Part shown: piece by piece, positions 1-10,215 of the stretch
How the letters are laid out: each line of letters starts with the position of its first letter
How positions within the stretch are numbered: the first letter of the stretch is position 1
DNA from: Geodermatophilus sp. DF01-2
GTDB lineage: Bacteria; Actinomycetota; Actinomycetes; Mycobacteriales; Geodermatophilaceae
Assembly (NCBI RefSeq): GCF_004571065.1
Contig: NZ_SPQN01000042.1
Span: forward strand, 1 to 38,273
DNA length: 38,273 nucleotides
Direction: 5' to 3'
The notes under the pieces: generated by a model
The model's database searches: none
Seen by the model: only the letters and a program-made list of their open reading frames with translations
What the model was told of the DNA's origin: nothing
Translations under genes and position numbers: made by a program

Positions 1-2
1 CG

Positions 3-263
3 CCCGGGGTGGCCGCCGCCGCGCCGGCGCCCCAGGTCGCAGGCACGGACGGCGGGGGACCGGTGCTGCTGCCGGTCGGGCTCGCCGTCACGGCCGCGGG
101 GATCGTCGTCGCCACGCTCGTCGGCCGTCGCCGGGCGGTCCGGGTGGCGTCCCCGGCCGAACCGTCGGCTCGTGCGCCGGGGGCACCACCGGCTCGGTCC
201 GCTCGGTCACCACGTGGGCGTCCCCCTGCACCTGGGGCAGGGTCGCCGTCCACGCGGCCGTGA
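3..263 (+). CDS. C-terminal tail of a probable D-alanyl-D-alanine carboxypeptidase (partial)
   Basis: The frame is open from the window edge to a TGA at 261-263, so only the end of the protein is visible. It shows a short linker, one hydrophobic helix (VLLPVGLAVTAAGIVVATLV, about 65-125) and then RRR and a basic Ala/Pro/Arg-rich tail. A C-terminal membrane anchor followed by Arg is typical of actinobacterial DacB/DacC-type PBPs, and dacB1 lies near yhjD and trpS in Mycobacterium tuberculosis. No catalytic motif is inside the window, so the name rests on context and the anchor. The tail overlaps the convergent downstream gene by about 175 bases, which is unusual. It could equally be another C-terminally anchored exported protein. 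Confidence 0.45.
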   Translation, partial: PGVAAAAPAPQVAGTDGGGPVLLPVGLAVTAAGIVVATLVGRRRAVRVASPAEPSARAPGAPPARSARSPRGRPPAPGAGSPSTRP

Positions 264-1176
264 AGAACGCGAATCGGCAGACGAGGTTGATCCAGACCAG
301 GATGCCGACGGCGCCCCCGAAGGCCGACGCGGTCACGCTGCCCGAGATCAGCGACAGGTAGAGGCTGCCGAGCAGCTTCATCACCTCGAAGCCGGCCGCG
401 CCGAACAGCGCGCCGGGCAGCAACCGGCGCAGCGGGTGGGCGGTGGAGGGCACCACCTTGAGCAGCCACAGGAAGACGACGACGTCCGTGACGAGCGCGA
501 GCGCGAGGCCGAGCGCGGTGGTGAGGAACGCCAGGATCGAGGCGTCCTGAATGCCCAGCAGTCCCGTCAGCCATCCGGTGGCCTGGGTTACGACGCCGGT
601 GAACCCGAGGCTGAGCAGCCCCATCGCCCCGAGCGCCACCAGCGCCATCAGGTCCTGCAGGTTGTCGCGGAGGAACTCCGGCTCGTCGAGGCGCCCCTTC
701 CAGATGCGCTCCATGCCCAGCCGCAGCTTGTCCATGGCCCGCAGACCGGCGTAGAGGAAGCCGGCCAGGGCGATGATCCCCACGACACCGGCCGAGCCCA
801 CCGCACCGCGCAGCTCCCGCACGATCTCGACGCCCGTGGGCCCGGGGAAGGAGTTCCGGATGGCCGAGTACAGCTCCTGCTGCAGCAACGCGTTGCCGGC
901 GAGGACCAGCCCGATGACCGACGCGACGAGCAGGAGCACGGGGACCAGGCCGAGGAACACGAAGTAGGTGACGCCGGCGGCCATGAGGTCGCCCTGGGTG
1001 CGCTGGTAGCGGCCGCCGGCGCGGGCGAGGTGGTCGAACCACGAGAGGCGGTGGCGCAGCCGGTCGACCCGCTCCTGCCAGCGGCCGGGCAACTGGGTGA
1101 CCCGCGACCAGCGGCCGCCGGGAGGCTCATCCTCGGCGCGCGCGGGAGCGGGCTGCTCGGTCCGGGTGGCGCTCAC
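88..1176 (-). CDS. yhjD: YhjD/YihY/BrkB-family inner membrane protein
   Basis: About 362 residues. A Pro/Arg-rich cytoplasmic N-terminus is followed by six hydrophobic segments, beginning GVTYFVFLGLVPVLLLVASV and ending LVWINLVCRFAFFTAAW. A disordered Pro/Thr/Arg tail completes it. The pattern VTYFVFLGLVP, YAGLRAMDKLRLGMERIW and the final FGGAVGILVWINLV identify the YihY/virulence factor BrkB (YhjD) family. Its function in actinobacteria is poorly defined; M. tuberculosis Rv3335c is the equivalent next to trpS. An upstream GTG (1206) is in frame. The GTG at 1176 is preferred because a CAGACT -10-like hexamer ends 7 nt before it and neither site has a Shine-Dalgarno. The tail is antisense to the carboxypeptidase-like gene. 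Confidence 0.85.
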   Translation of the reverse strand: MSATRTEQPAPARAEDEPPGGRWSRVTQLPGRWQERVDRLRHRLSWFDHLARAGGRYQRTQGDLMAAGVTYFVFLGLVPVLLLVASVIGLVLAGNALLQQELYSAIRNSFPGPTGVEIVRELRGAVGSAGVVGIIALAGFLYAGLRAMDKLRLGMERIWKGRLDEPEFLRDNLQDLMALVALGAMGLLSLGFTGVVTQATGWLTGLLGIQDASILAFLTTALGLALALVTDVVVFLWLLKVVPSTAHPLRRLLPGALFGAAGFEVMKLLGSLYLSLISGSVTASAFGGAVGILVWINLVCRFAFFTAAWTATLPQVQGDAHVVTERTEPVVPPAHEPTVRPGTPPGPPGDGRRAWRRRSPRP

Positions 1177-1183
1177 CCGCCCG

Positions 1184-1189
1184 AGTCTG
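1184..1189 (-). promoter_or_regulatory. -10-like hexamer for a leaderless yhjD transcript
   Basis: CAGACT (minus strand) with 7 nt before the GTG at 1176, the same spacing as other start-proximal hexamers here. No clear -35 is seen. Confidence 0.35.
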
Positions 1190-1233
1190 CGGTCAGACCG
1201 CGCCACGCGCCCCCCGGCCCCTGGTGACGGACT

Positions 1234-1300
1234 GGAACGGCCCTCCTGCAGGGGCCCGCCCCGAGCGACAGCGAGGGGTGGGGGGAAGGAGGGTCCTTCT
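1234..1300. repeat. Family-1 structured intergenic element (copy 1), probable terminator
   Basis: It abuts the stop codon of the 2H phosphoesterase gene. Outer arms GGCCCTCCTGC and GAAGGAGGGTCC pair almost completely. The inner part has CCCC-GAGC...GCGA-GGGG. There is no U tract, as is common for hairpin terminators in high-GC actinobacteria. Related copies lie near 5.1, 8.9, 11.2, 13.5, 15.8, 18.5, 28.3, 31.5 and 37.9 kb. Confidence 0.7.
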
Positions 1301-4052
<2,752 letters not shown>

Positions 4053-4111
4053 GTCCGCTGCCTCCTGACCGCGCCCCCCTGCGTCGCGCCGGTAGGGCCT
4101 GTGCGCGGATC

Positions 4112-4117
4112 TAGGGT
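4112..4117 (+). promoter_or_regulatory. -10-like TAGGGT for a leaderless galE transcript
   Basis: TAGGGT ends 7 nt before the galE ATG, so the predicted transcription start is at or next to the A of the start codon. It lies in the short galE/pat divergent region. Confidence 0.4.
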
Positions 4118-4124
4118 GGGGCGC

Positions 4125-5081
4125 ATGCGCGTTCTCGTCGCCGGTGGGGCCGGCTACATCGGCAGCGTAGTCACGGCCGCCCTCCTCGCGGGCGGTCACG
4201 AGGTGACCGTCCTCGACGACCTCTCGACCGGGCACGCCGACGCGGTCCCGCCGGGGGCCGGGTTCGTGCAGGCCTCGCTGCACGACTCGGCGCCCGTCCT
4301 GGCCGACGTCCGACCCGAGGCGGTGCTGCACTTCGCGGCCAAGAGCCTGGTCGGCGAGTCCCAGGTCGCGCCGCAGATCTACTGGGACACCAACGTGTCC
4401 GGGACGCTGGCACTGCTGGAGGCCATGCGCGCGGCCGACTGCCGCCGGATCGTCTTCTCCTCGACCGCGGCGACCTACGGCGAGCCCGAGCAGGTGCCGA
4501 TCCGCGAGGACGCTCCCACCCGGCCGACCAACACCTACGGCGCCACCAAGCTCGCCGTCGACGCGATGCTGACCTCGTACGCAGCGGCGTACGACTTCGC
4601 GGCGGTGAGCCTGCGCTACTTCAACGTCGCCGGTGCCGCCTACGGCCTGGGCGAGCGGCACACCACCGAGACCCACCTCATCCCGATCGCACTGCAGGTG
4701 GCGGCCGGCCAGCGGGAGCACCTGACGATCTACGGCGAGGACTACCCCACGCCGGACGGCACCTGCATCCGCGACTACATCCACGTCGAGGACCTCAGCG
4801 ACGCCCATCTGCTCGCGCTCACCGCCCCCGCGCCGGGCGAGCACCGCATCTACAACCTGGGCAACGGCACCGGCTTCTCGGTGCAGCAGGTCGTCGACGC
4901 CGTCCGCGAGGTCACCGGCCACCCCGTGCCGGTCGTCGTCGGCGAGCGCCGGGCCGGCGACCCGGCGCAGCTGGTGGCCTCGAGCGACCGGATCCGCGAG
5001 GACCTCGGGTGGACGCCGCGGCACACCGACCTGGCCGACATCGTCCGCGACGCCTGGGAGACCGCGCAGAAGCGCGCCTGA
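4125..5081 (+). CDS. galE: UDP-glucose 4-epimerase
   Basis: 318-residue short-chain dehydrogenase/reductase of the extended class. It has an N-terminal NAD-binding GGAGYIGS (7-14), a DDLSTGH segment after the second strand (31-37), catalytic Ser around SSTAATYG (112-119) and Y138-xxx-K142 in [27 protein letters not shown] and [11 protein letters not shown] are typical GalE elements. It interconverts UDP-glucose and UDP-galactose for the Leloir pathway and for cell-envelope galactan or exopolysaccharide. It stands alone on the plus strand, divergent from the aminotransferase gene. Upstream ORF extension in the same frame is antisense to that gene and was discarded. Confidence 0.96.
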   Translation: MRVLVAGGAGYIGSVVTAALLAGGHEVTVLDDLSTGHADAVPPGAGFVQASLHDSAPVLADVRPEAVLHFAAKSLVGESQVAPQIYWDTNVSGTLALLEAMRAADCRRIVFSSTAATYGEPEQVPIREDAPTRPTNTYGATKLAVDAMLTSYAAAYDFAAVSLRYFNVAGAAYGLGERHTTETHLIPIALQVAAGQREHLTIYGEDYPTPDGTCIRDYIHVEDLSDAHLLALTAPAPGEHRIYNLGNGTGFSVQQVVDAVREVTGHPVPVVVGERRAGDPAQLVASSDRIREDLGWTPRHTDLADIVRDAWETAQKRA

Positions 5082-5084
5082 CCG

Positions 5085-5294
5085 CCTCCGGCCCCCTGCA
5101 GCGGCCCCCGGTCGTCTCCTGACGTCGGGCCTCCTCCCGGGCACCGCGGCCCCGTCCCGGGCTCCGCTCCGAACCTGCGAGAGGTGGGGAGGGCGGGGTC
5201 CACCTACGAGGGGTGGGCAGGAGGAGGTCCTTCGACGAAGGGCTCGGGAAGAGGGACGCTTCCACGAGTGGCGGGGGCAGGCGGGTCCTTCTTC
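5085..5294. repeat. Family-1 element cluster between convergent galE and corC-like genes
   Basis: At least one full copy (5148-5201: outer arms GGCCCCGTCCC and GGGCGGGGTCC, inner GAACCTGCGAG) plus two degraded right halves (about 5202-5235 and 5272-5293, each GGG-rich and ending GGTCCTTC). The last one abuts the stop of the CorC-like gene. It probably serves as a bidirectional terminator. No coding sequence is seen here. Confidence 0.6.
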
Positions 5295-6626
5295 TCAGCC
5301 ACCGATCGTGCCCGTGGGAACGGTCGCCGGATCGACCTCGGGCTCGGGTGCCCGGCTGACCGAGATCCGGGCGATCCGCCGTCCGTCGAGCTCGAGGACG
5401 GTGAGCGTGCGCCCCTCGACCTCGACGGTGTCGCCGACGTCGGGCAGCCGGCCGAGCTCGGCGAGCACGTACCCGGCGACGGTCTCGTACGGTCCCTCGG
5501 GCAGCTGGACCCCGGTCACCTCGCGGAAGTCGTCGAGGTTGAGCAGGCCGTCGACCTCGTGCGGGCCGTCGGGCCGCTCGGCATCGCCGTCGGCGACGTC
5601 CTCGTCGTACTCGTCGTAGATCTCCCCGATGACCTCCTCGATGAGGTCCTCGAGGGTGACGATGCCGTCGGTGCCGCCGTACTCGTCGACGACGATCGCC
5701 AGGTGCTGGTTCTCCCGCCGCATCTCCGACAGGGCGGTGAGGACGCCGGCGGTGCCCGGCAGCCGGTTCACCTCGCGGACGAGGTCGCCGACGGTCGCCG
5801 CGCGACCGGCCGGGTGATTGGGCAGGAACAGGTCCCGGACGTGCACGAAGCCGAGGACGTCGTCCTCGTCCCGGCCGACGACCGGGTAGCGCGAATGGCT
5901 GGAGTCGTGCACCTGCTTGGCCGCGCGGCTGGCGGTCATCGACGCCTCGAGGAAGTCGACCTCGGTGCGCGGTGTCATGACCTCCCGGACCTCGCGGTCG
6001 CCGGCCCGGAACACCTCGCCGATGAGCCGGCGCTCGTCGGAGCTCAGCGACTCGTGCGCCGTGACCAGGTCGCGCAGCTCCTCCTGGCTGATCGACTCGC
6101 CACTGGCGGTGGGGTCACCGCCCACGAGCCTGACCAGCAGGTTCGTGGACTTCGACAGCAGCCAGATGACCGGGCGGGACAGCTTGGCGATGGCGTTGAG
6201 CGGCGCGGCGACCAGGAGCGAGAAGCCCTCGGCCCGCTGCAGCGCGAGGCGCTTGGGGGTCAGCTCGCCGACGACCAGGGACAGGTAGCTGATCGCGATG
6301 GTGACCAGCACGAAGGCGAGCGGGTCGGCCAGGCCGGCGCCCATGCCGAGGGTCACGAACCACTCGGCCAGCGGCTGGGACAGCGTGCTGGCACCGAAGG
6401 CGGCGGAGAAGAAGCCGGCCAGGGTGACCCCGACCTGGACGGCGGCGAGGAAGCGGTTGGGGTCGCTGAGCAGCCGCTGGACCGCCTGGCCGCGGCGCCC
6501 CTGTTCGGCCAGCGCGCGCACCTGCGACTCGCGCAGGGACACCAGGGCGATCTCCGCTCCCGAGAACGCACCGCCGACCAGCACGAAGGCGACGACCATC
6601 ACGATGTTGAGCCAGACGTCGCTCAC
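5295..6626 (-). CDS. HlyC/CorC (CNNM) family protein with CBS pair
   Basis: 443 residues. An N-terminal DUF21/CNNM transmembrane domain (about 5-165) has helices around residues 5-30, 65-80 and 102-122. It carries FSGAEIALVSL and GELTPKRLALQ. A CBS pair follows (about 216-335), beginning REVMTPRTEVDFLE and ending VVDEYGGTDGIVTLEDLIEEVIGEI, then a CorC_HlyC domain (about 355-425). Such proteins are implicated in Mg2+/Co2+ efflux or homeostasis at the membrane. The GTG start has GGAGGAG about ten bases upstream. It diverges from the CAP-domain gene, and the shared 180-base region carries a CRP-like site. The older name hemolysin does not imply toxin activity. Confidence 0.92.
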   Translation of the reverse strand: MSDVWLNIVMVVAFVLVGGAFSGAEIALVSLRESQVRALAEQGRRGQAVQRLLSDPNRFLAAVQVGVTLAGFFSAAFGASTLSQPLAEWFVTLGMGAGLADPLAFVLVTIAISYLSLVVGELTPKRLALQRAEGFSLLVAAPLNAIAKLSRPVIWLLSKSTNLLVRLVGGDPTASGESISQEELRDLVTAHESLSSDERRLIGEVFRAGDREVREVMTPRTEVDFLEASMTASRAAKQVHDSSHSRYPVVGRDEDDVLGFVHVRDLFLPNHPAGRAATVGDLVREVNRLPGTAGVLTALSEMRRENQHLAIVVDEYGGTDGIVTLEDLIEEVIGEIYDEYDEDVADGDAERPDGPHEVDGLLNLDDFREVTGVQLPEGPYETVAGYVLAELGRLPDVGDTVEVEGRTLTVLELDGRRIARISVSRAPEPEVDPATVPTGTIGG

Positions 6627-6724
6627 CGGCGGCGTGCTCCTCCGAGTCGGGCTGCGGGACGTCGTCCATGCTGCCCGCTCACCGTCGCCGGGACACCACC
6701 CGGGCAGACCCGTGGGGAACTTCC

Positions 6725-6740
6725 TGTGACCTCCATCACA
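6725..6740. promoter_or_regulatory. CRP/GlxR-type binding site
   Basis: TGTGA-N6-TCACA exactly matches the two half-sites of the CRP/GlxR consensus. It lies 84 bases before the CAP-domain start and about 100 bases before the divergent CorC-like start. A further TCACA half-site is at 6753-6757. Actinobacterial CRP homologues commonly control secreted cell-wall proteins; regulation here is inferred. Confidence 0.65.
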
Positions 6741-6770
6741 CCTCGCTGCCGATCACACTCCGCGCTCGGC

Positions 6771-6786
6771 TACTCTCGCCAGAGTA
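6771..6786. promoter_or_regulatory. Inverted repeat, possible operator or -10 region of the CAP-domain gene
   Basis: TACTCT-N4-AGAGTA, perfect 6-base arms. The left arm resembles a -10 hexamer (TANNNT) for the plus-strand gene, so a protein bound here would block transcription. The binding protein is unknown. Confidence 0.4.
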
Positions 6787-6808
6787 ACGATCCGCGATCT
6801 AGCACCTC

Positions 6809-7783
6809 GTGAGGGTCAGCCTCGTGCACCACATGCCGGCGGGTCCGCCGCTCTCTTCCCGCGTCGCCGCCGCCCTCTCCGGCTGGATCCGCCTCCTCGG
6901 GCGAGCCCTCGGGCCGCGGCGGGTGCTCCCCCTCCTCCTCGTCGTCGGTGCGGTCGCCGGTGTGACGCTCGGCGTCCCGATGGTGTCCGGGGCGGTGACC
7001 AGCTTCACCGACCCGGTGGCCCTGGAGTCCACCGCGGCCTCGGAGCGCACGGCCGCCGGTGAGGCACCCTCCGGTGGGCCGTCGACCGCCGCGGACCCCG
7101 CTCCGCAGGAGGGTCCGGTGGTGCAGATGGGCGTCGACGGCGCCCCACCACCGTCGGGGTCCGCACCGGTCCCCGGGACGCCGTCGGCCGAGGCGCCCGC
7201 CACGGCGACCCCGTCCGCCGCCCCGGCCGAGGACCCGGCGACCGCCCCGTCGTCCCCTGCCGAGGACGCCGCCGCGGCCGAGGAGACCCGGGAGACCCGT
7301 GCCGCCGAGGCGGAGGCCACGGCTTCCGCTCCCGATCTCGCTCCCGAGCCCACCGCGGGGCCGGCCCCGGAGCCGGCCCCGGTGGTGCGGGCCGCCGCGG
7401 AGGCCGACCCTTCCGCAGAGGGGCAGGTGCTGACCCTGGTGAACGAGGCCCGCGCCTGGGCCGGCTGCGCCCCCGTGGTCGCCGACGCGCCGCTGGCGGC
7501 GGTGGCACGGGCGCACAGCGCGGACATGCGCGACCGCGACTACTTCTCGCACACCAGCCCGGAGGGCCTCTCCCCCTTCGACCGGGCCGAGCAGGCCGGG
7601 GTCGACTACTCCCGGGCGGAGAACATCGCCTACGGCCAGGCCGGCGCCGATGCGGTGATGCAGGCGTGGATGGACAGCCCCGGCCACCGGGAGAACATCC
7701 TCGACTGCGAGCTGACCAAGCTGGGCGTGGGCGTCGCCGAGGGTCCCGGCGGTCCGTGGTGGACCCAGCTCTTCGGCGCCTGA
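6809..7783 (+). CDS. Secreted/anchored CAP (SCP/PR-1) domain protein
   Basis: Up to 324 residues. A basic N-terminus precedes one hydrophobic segment (VLPLLLVVGAVAGVTLGVPM, about 39-58), a long Ala/Pro/Glu/Thr-rich linker (about 65-200) and a C-terminal CAP domain (about 208-324). The CAP domain shows VNEARAWAGCAPV, ARAHSADMRDRDYFSHTSPEG, RAENIAYGQ and WMDSPGHRENIL, including the conserved His and Glu. Bacterial CAP-domain proteins are exported, and their activity is mostly undefined (YkwD-like). The layout suggests a membrane-tethered extracellular domain on a flexible stalk. The start could be GTG 6809 or ATG 6833; neither has a convincing Shine-Dalgarno. A CRP-like site and an inverted repeat lie upstream, and a long hairpin follows the stop. 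Confidence 0.85.
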   Translation: MRVSLVHHMPAGPPLSSRVAAALSGWIRLLGRALGPRRVLPLLLVVGAVAGVTLGVPMVSGAVTSFTDPVALESTAASERTAAGEAPSGGPSTAADPAPQEGPVVQMGVDGAPPPSGSAPVPGTPSAEAPATATPSAAPAEDPATAPSSPAEDAAAAEETRETRAAEAEATASAPDLAPEPTAGPAPEPAPVVRAAAEADPSAEGQVLTLVNEARAWAGCAPVVADAPLAAVARAHSADMRDRDYFSHTSPEGLSPFDRAEQAGVDYSRAENIAYGQAGADAVMQAWMDSPGHRENILDCELTKLGVGVAEGPGGPWWTQLFGA

Positions 7784-7836
7784 CGCCTTCGACGCCCCCG
7801 CCTCCTCGTCCCGCGCCCCGGCCCACGGCGCGGCAC

Positions 7837-7897
7837 CGCGACAACACGCTGAGCGCCCTCTTCCGGCCGGTGAGCGGGCGCTCAGCGTGTTCTCGCG
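7837..7897. terminator. Family-2 hairpin (copy A), bidirectional terminator
   Basis: Perfect 16-base arms, AACACGCTGAGCGCCC (7843-7858) and its complement (7876-7891). A one-base mismatch leads into a further CGCGA/TCGCG pairing, giving about 22 paired positions around a 17-nt loop. It sits between convergent genes, and its right arm contains the stop codon of the DUF559 gene (7882-7884). The 19-nt left arm and loop edge are repeated exactly at 36348-36366. Confidence 0.8.
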
Positions 7898-8802
7898 GGA
7901 CTCGACCGACTCGACCGACTCGACCGCAAGGCAAGCAGCCCGCGAATTCGGAAGAGCAGCCGTTCGGGGTGCCGGAGGTCGTCCGCGGTCACGTGGACCA
8001 CGACCCATCCCGCGGCAGTGAGCCGGTTGAGCCGACGTCGGTCGCCGATGAAGGCCGAACGCGCGCCGTGCCACAACCCGTCGTACTCGATCGCCAGCCG
8101 GAGTTCCGGATAGGCGAAGTCGACGCGCGCCACGAAGCCGTCCTGGTCGAACACCCGGTACTGCGCCACGGGCGCCGGTAGTCCCTCACGTCGCATCAGC
8201 AGCCGCAGCCGCGTCTCCTGCGGCGACTCGGCGAGCCCGTCTGCCTCGCGTGCGACCCAGGCGGCCTGCACACTGCCCCGGCAAGGCGGCATCCCGGCCA
8301 CCGAGTCGCGCACGTCGGCCAGCGTGGTCAGTCCTCCCTGCAGTACCCGGTCGAGCAGGACGACCGCCTCGTCCCGGTCACCGTCGCGGATCATGGCCAG
8401 TGCAGCGTCCGCCCGGGACACGCAGTGCCAGAGCCCGCACCGGACCAGGTGCTGCTCGGGGAGGAAGCTGCGGACGCGGACTCCCGCGCCGGCGTTCCAC
8501 CGACGTCCGATCGGCAGGACGACCTCGACCGGGTCGTCGGCCGTCGCGATGCCGGGAACTCCCCACAGGACGGCTGCGCTCCGCCCGGTGAACCCTGCAC
8601 CGGAGGGCAGCACGAGACCGACGGAACTGACGAGCAGTCGGTGGGTGACCGGCAGTGCGGCGTCCGCGTACACGTCCTGACGGAGGCGCCGCCACGCCGA
8701 ACTGCGCAGCTGTTTGGGGGTGAGGAGCCCTTTCCGGACGACGGTGGTCCCGCGGAACACGCGTCCCCGGAGAGCCGGTGGCCGTTCGGGCGTGATGGGC
8801 AT
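7882..8802 (-). CDS. DUF559 (VSR-like nuclease fold) protein with winged-helix N-terminus
   Basis: 306 residues from the ATG at 8802. The N-terminal half (LLTPKQLRSSAWRRLRQDVYADAA, then GFTGRSAAVLWGVP) resembles the AbiEi-like winged-helix module found on many actinobacterial DUF559 proteins. The C-terminal half has VARVDFAYPELRLAIEYDGLWHG and VVHVTADDL, the DUF559 core related to very-short-patch-repair endonucleases, with candidate acidic residues D and E in VDFAYPE and IEYDG. Function is unproven; DNA repair, defence and mobile-element roles have been proposed for relatives. The last residues (RSSRSSRSS then PARTR) come from a 9-base tandem repeat and the arm of the downstream hairpin, so the tail looks non-functional. 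Start codons upstream of 8802 were rejected because they overlap hairpins. Confidence 0.82.
   Translation of the reverse strand: MPITPERPPALRGRVFRGTTVVRKGLLTPKQLRSSAWRRLRQDVYADAALPVTHRLLVSSVGLVLPSGAGFTGRSAAVLWGVPGIATADDPVEVVLPIGRRWNAGAGVRVRSFLPEQHLVRCGLWHCVSRADAALAMIRDGDRDEAVVLLDRVLQGGLTTLADVRDSVAGMPPCRGSVQAAWVAREADGLAESPQETRLRLLMRREGLPAPVAQYRVFDQDGFVARVDFAYPELRLAIEYDGLWHGARSAFIGDRRRLNRLTAAGWVVVHVTADDLRHPERLLFRIRGLLALRSSRSSRSSPARTR
7899..7925. repeat. Three perfect 9-base tandem repeats in the DUF559 gene 3' end
   Basis: GACTCGACC x3, read in reverse as codons for Arg-Ser-Ser. It adjoins the family-2 hairpin and is a likely slippage site. Confidence 0.85.
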
Positions 8803-8857
8803 CCGGCGACTCTGCCGCGCGCGAGGACGCGTACAGCCGTCGTCCACAGGCCGATGA

Positions 8858-8902
8858 CACGTCAGTGGCCCCCTCGGACGCGCCGAGGGGGCCACTGACG
8901 TG
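8858..8902. terminator. Perfect 20-bp-stem hairpin downstream of icd
   Basis: Two 20-base arms (starting CACGTCAGTGG and ending CCACTGACGTG) with a 5-base loop ACGCG and no mismatch. It lies between the icd stop and the DUF559 start, on the same strand, so it would isolate the DUF559 gene from mdh-icd transcription. Confidence 0.85.
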
Positions 8903-8907
8903 CGATC

Positions 8908-8962
8908 GGCCACCCTTCAGGGTCCCGCGCCGAGCGTGCGAGGCGTGGGGGAAGGGTGGGCC
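8908..8962. repeat. Family-1 structured element abutting the icd stop
   Basis: Outer arms GGCCACCCTTC and GAAGGGTGGGCC pair with one bulge. The inner segment is CGAGCGTGCGAGG. It touches the icd stop codon (8963-8965) and is the first of two hairpins after icd. Confidence 0.7.
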
Positions 8963-10177
8963 TTACCCCATGGCCTTCTGCAGGTTGCCGTCGATGGCCG
9001 CCAGGAAGTCCTGGGTGTTCAGCCACGGCTGGTCCTTGGAGATCAGCAGCGCGAGGTCCTTGGTCATCTGGCCGCTCTCGACGGTGTCGATGCAGACCTT
9101 CTCCAGGGTCTCGGCGAACCGGGTCACCTCAGGGGTGCTGTCGAGCTTGCCGCGGTGGGCCAGGCCCCGGGTCCAGGCGAAGATCGACGCGATCGGGTTG
9201 GTCGAGGTCTGCTCGCCACGCTGGTGCTGGCGGAAGTGGCGGGTCACCGTTCCGTGCGCGGCCTCGGCCTCGACGGTGCGGCCGTCGGGGCTCATGAGCA
9301 CCGACGTCATCAGGCCCAGCGAGCCGAAGCCCTGCGCCACGGTGTCGGACTGGACGTCGCCGTCGTAGTTCTTGCACGCCCACACGTAGCCGCCCTCCCA
9401 CTTGAGGGACGCGGCCACCATGTCGTCGATCAGCCGGTGCTCGTAGGTGATGCCGGCCTCGTCGAACCGGTCCTTGAACTCGGTCTCGAAGACCTCGGCG
9501 AACAGGTCCTTGAACCGGCCGTCGTAGGCCTTGAGGATCGTGTTCTTCGTCGACAGGTAGACCGGATAGCCGCGCTGCAGGCCGTAGTTCATCGAGGCCC
9601 GGGCGAAGTCGCGGATCGACTCGTCGAGGTTGTACATCGCCAGCGCGACGCCGGCGCCGGGCGACTGGAAGACCTCGTGCTCGATCGGCGCGGAGCCGTC
9701 CTTCGGCGTGAAGGTGACCGTCAGCGTGCCCTCGCCGGGGAACCGGAAGTCGGTGGCCCGGTACTGGTCACCGAACGCGTGACGGCCGACGACGATCGGC
9801 TTGGTCCAGCCCGGCACCAGCCGCGGGACGTTCGACATGATGATCGGCTCGCGGAAGATGACGCCGCCGAGGATGTTGCGGATCGTCCCGTTCGGGGACC
9901 GCCACATCTTCTTGAGGCCGAACTCCTCGACGCGGGCCTCGTCGGGGGTGATCGTCGCGCACTTGACGCCGACGCCGTGCTTCTTGATCGCGTTGGCCGA
10001 GTCGACGGTGATCTGGTCGTCGGTCTCGTCGCGCTTCTCGATGCCCAGGTCGTAGTACTCGAGGTTCACGTCGAGGTACGGGAGGATCAGCTGGTCCTTG
10101 ATGAACTGCCAGATGATCCGGGTCATCTCGTCGCCGTCGAGCTCGACGACGGTGCCCTCGACCTTGATCTTTGCCAC
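8963..10177 (-). CDS. icd: NADP-dependent isocitrate dehydrogenase (dimeric eukaryotic-like type)
   Basis: 404 residues. It converts isocitrate to 2-oxoglutarate and CO2 with NADPH formation in the TCA cycle. The sequence [50 protein letters not shown] and [17 protein letters not shown] is that of the type II homodimeric IDH (mitochondrial IDH2-like) rather than the monomeric 80-kDa type or E. coli type. GTG 10177 is chosen because an AGAGGG lies eight bases upstream; an in-frame GTG two codons earlier also exists. mdh ends 38 bases upstream on the same strand, so mdh-icd likely form one transcript. Two hairpins follow the stop. Confidence 0.96.
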   Translation of the reverse strand: MAKIKVEGTVVELDGDEMTRIIWQFIKDQLILPYLDVNLEYYDLGIEKRDETDDQITVDSANAIKKHGVGVKCATITPDEARVEEFGLKKMWRSPNGTIRNILGGVIFREPIIMSNVPRLVPGWTKPIVVGRHAFGDQYRATDFRFPGEGTLTVTFTPKDGSAPIEHEVFQSPGAGVALAMYNLDESIRDFARASMNYGLQRGYPVYLSTKNTILKAYDGRFKDLFAEVFETEFKDRFDEAGITYEHRLIDDMVAASLKWEGGYVWACKNYDGDVQSDTVAQGFGSLGLMTSVLMSPDGRTVEAEAAHGTVTRHFRQHQRGEQTSTNPIASIFAWTRGLAHRGKLDSTPEVTRFAETLEKVCIDTVESGQMTKDLALLISKDQPWLNTQDFLAAIDGNLQKAMG

Positions 10178-10215
10178 GTGCACGTCCCTCTCTACATGCT
10201 CTGAGCCGGCTGGGC

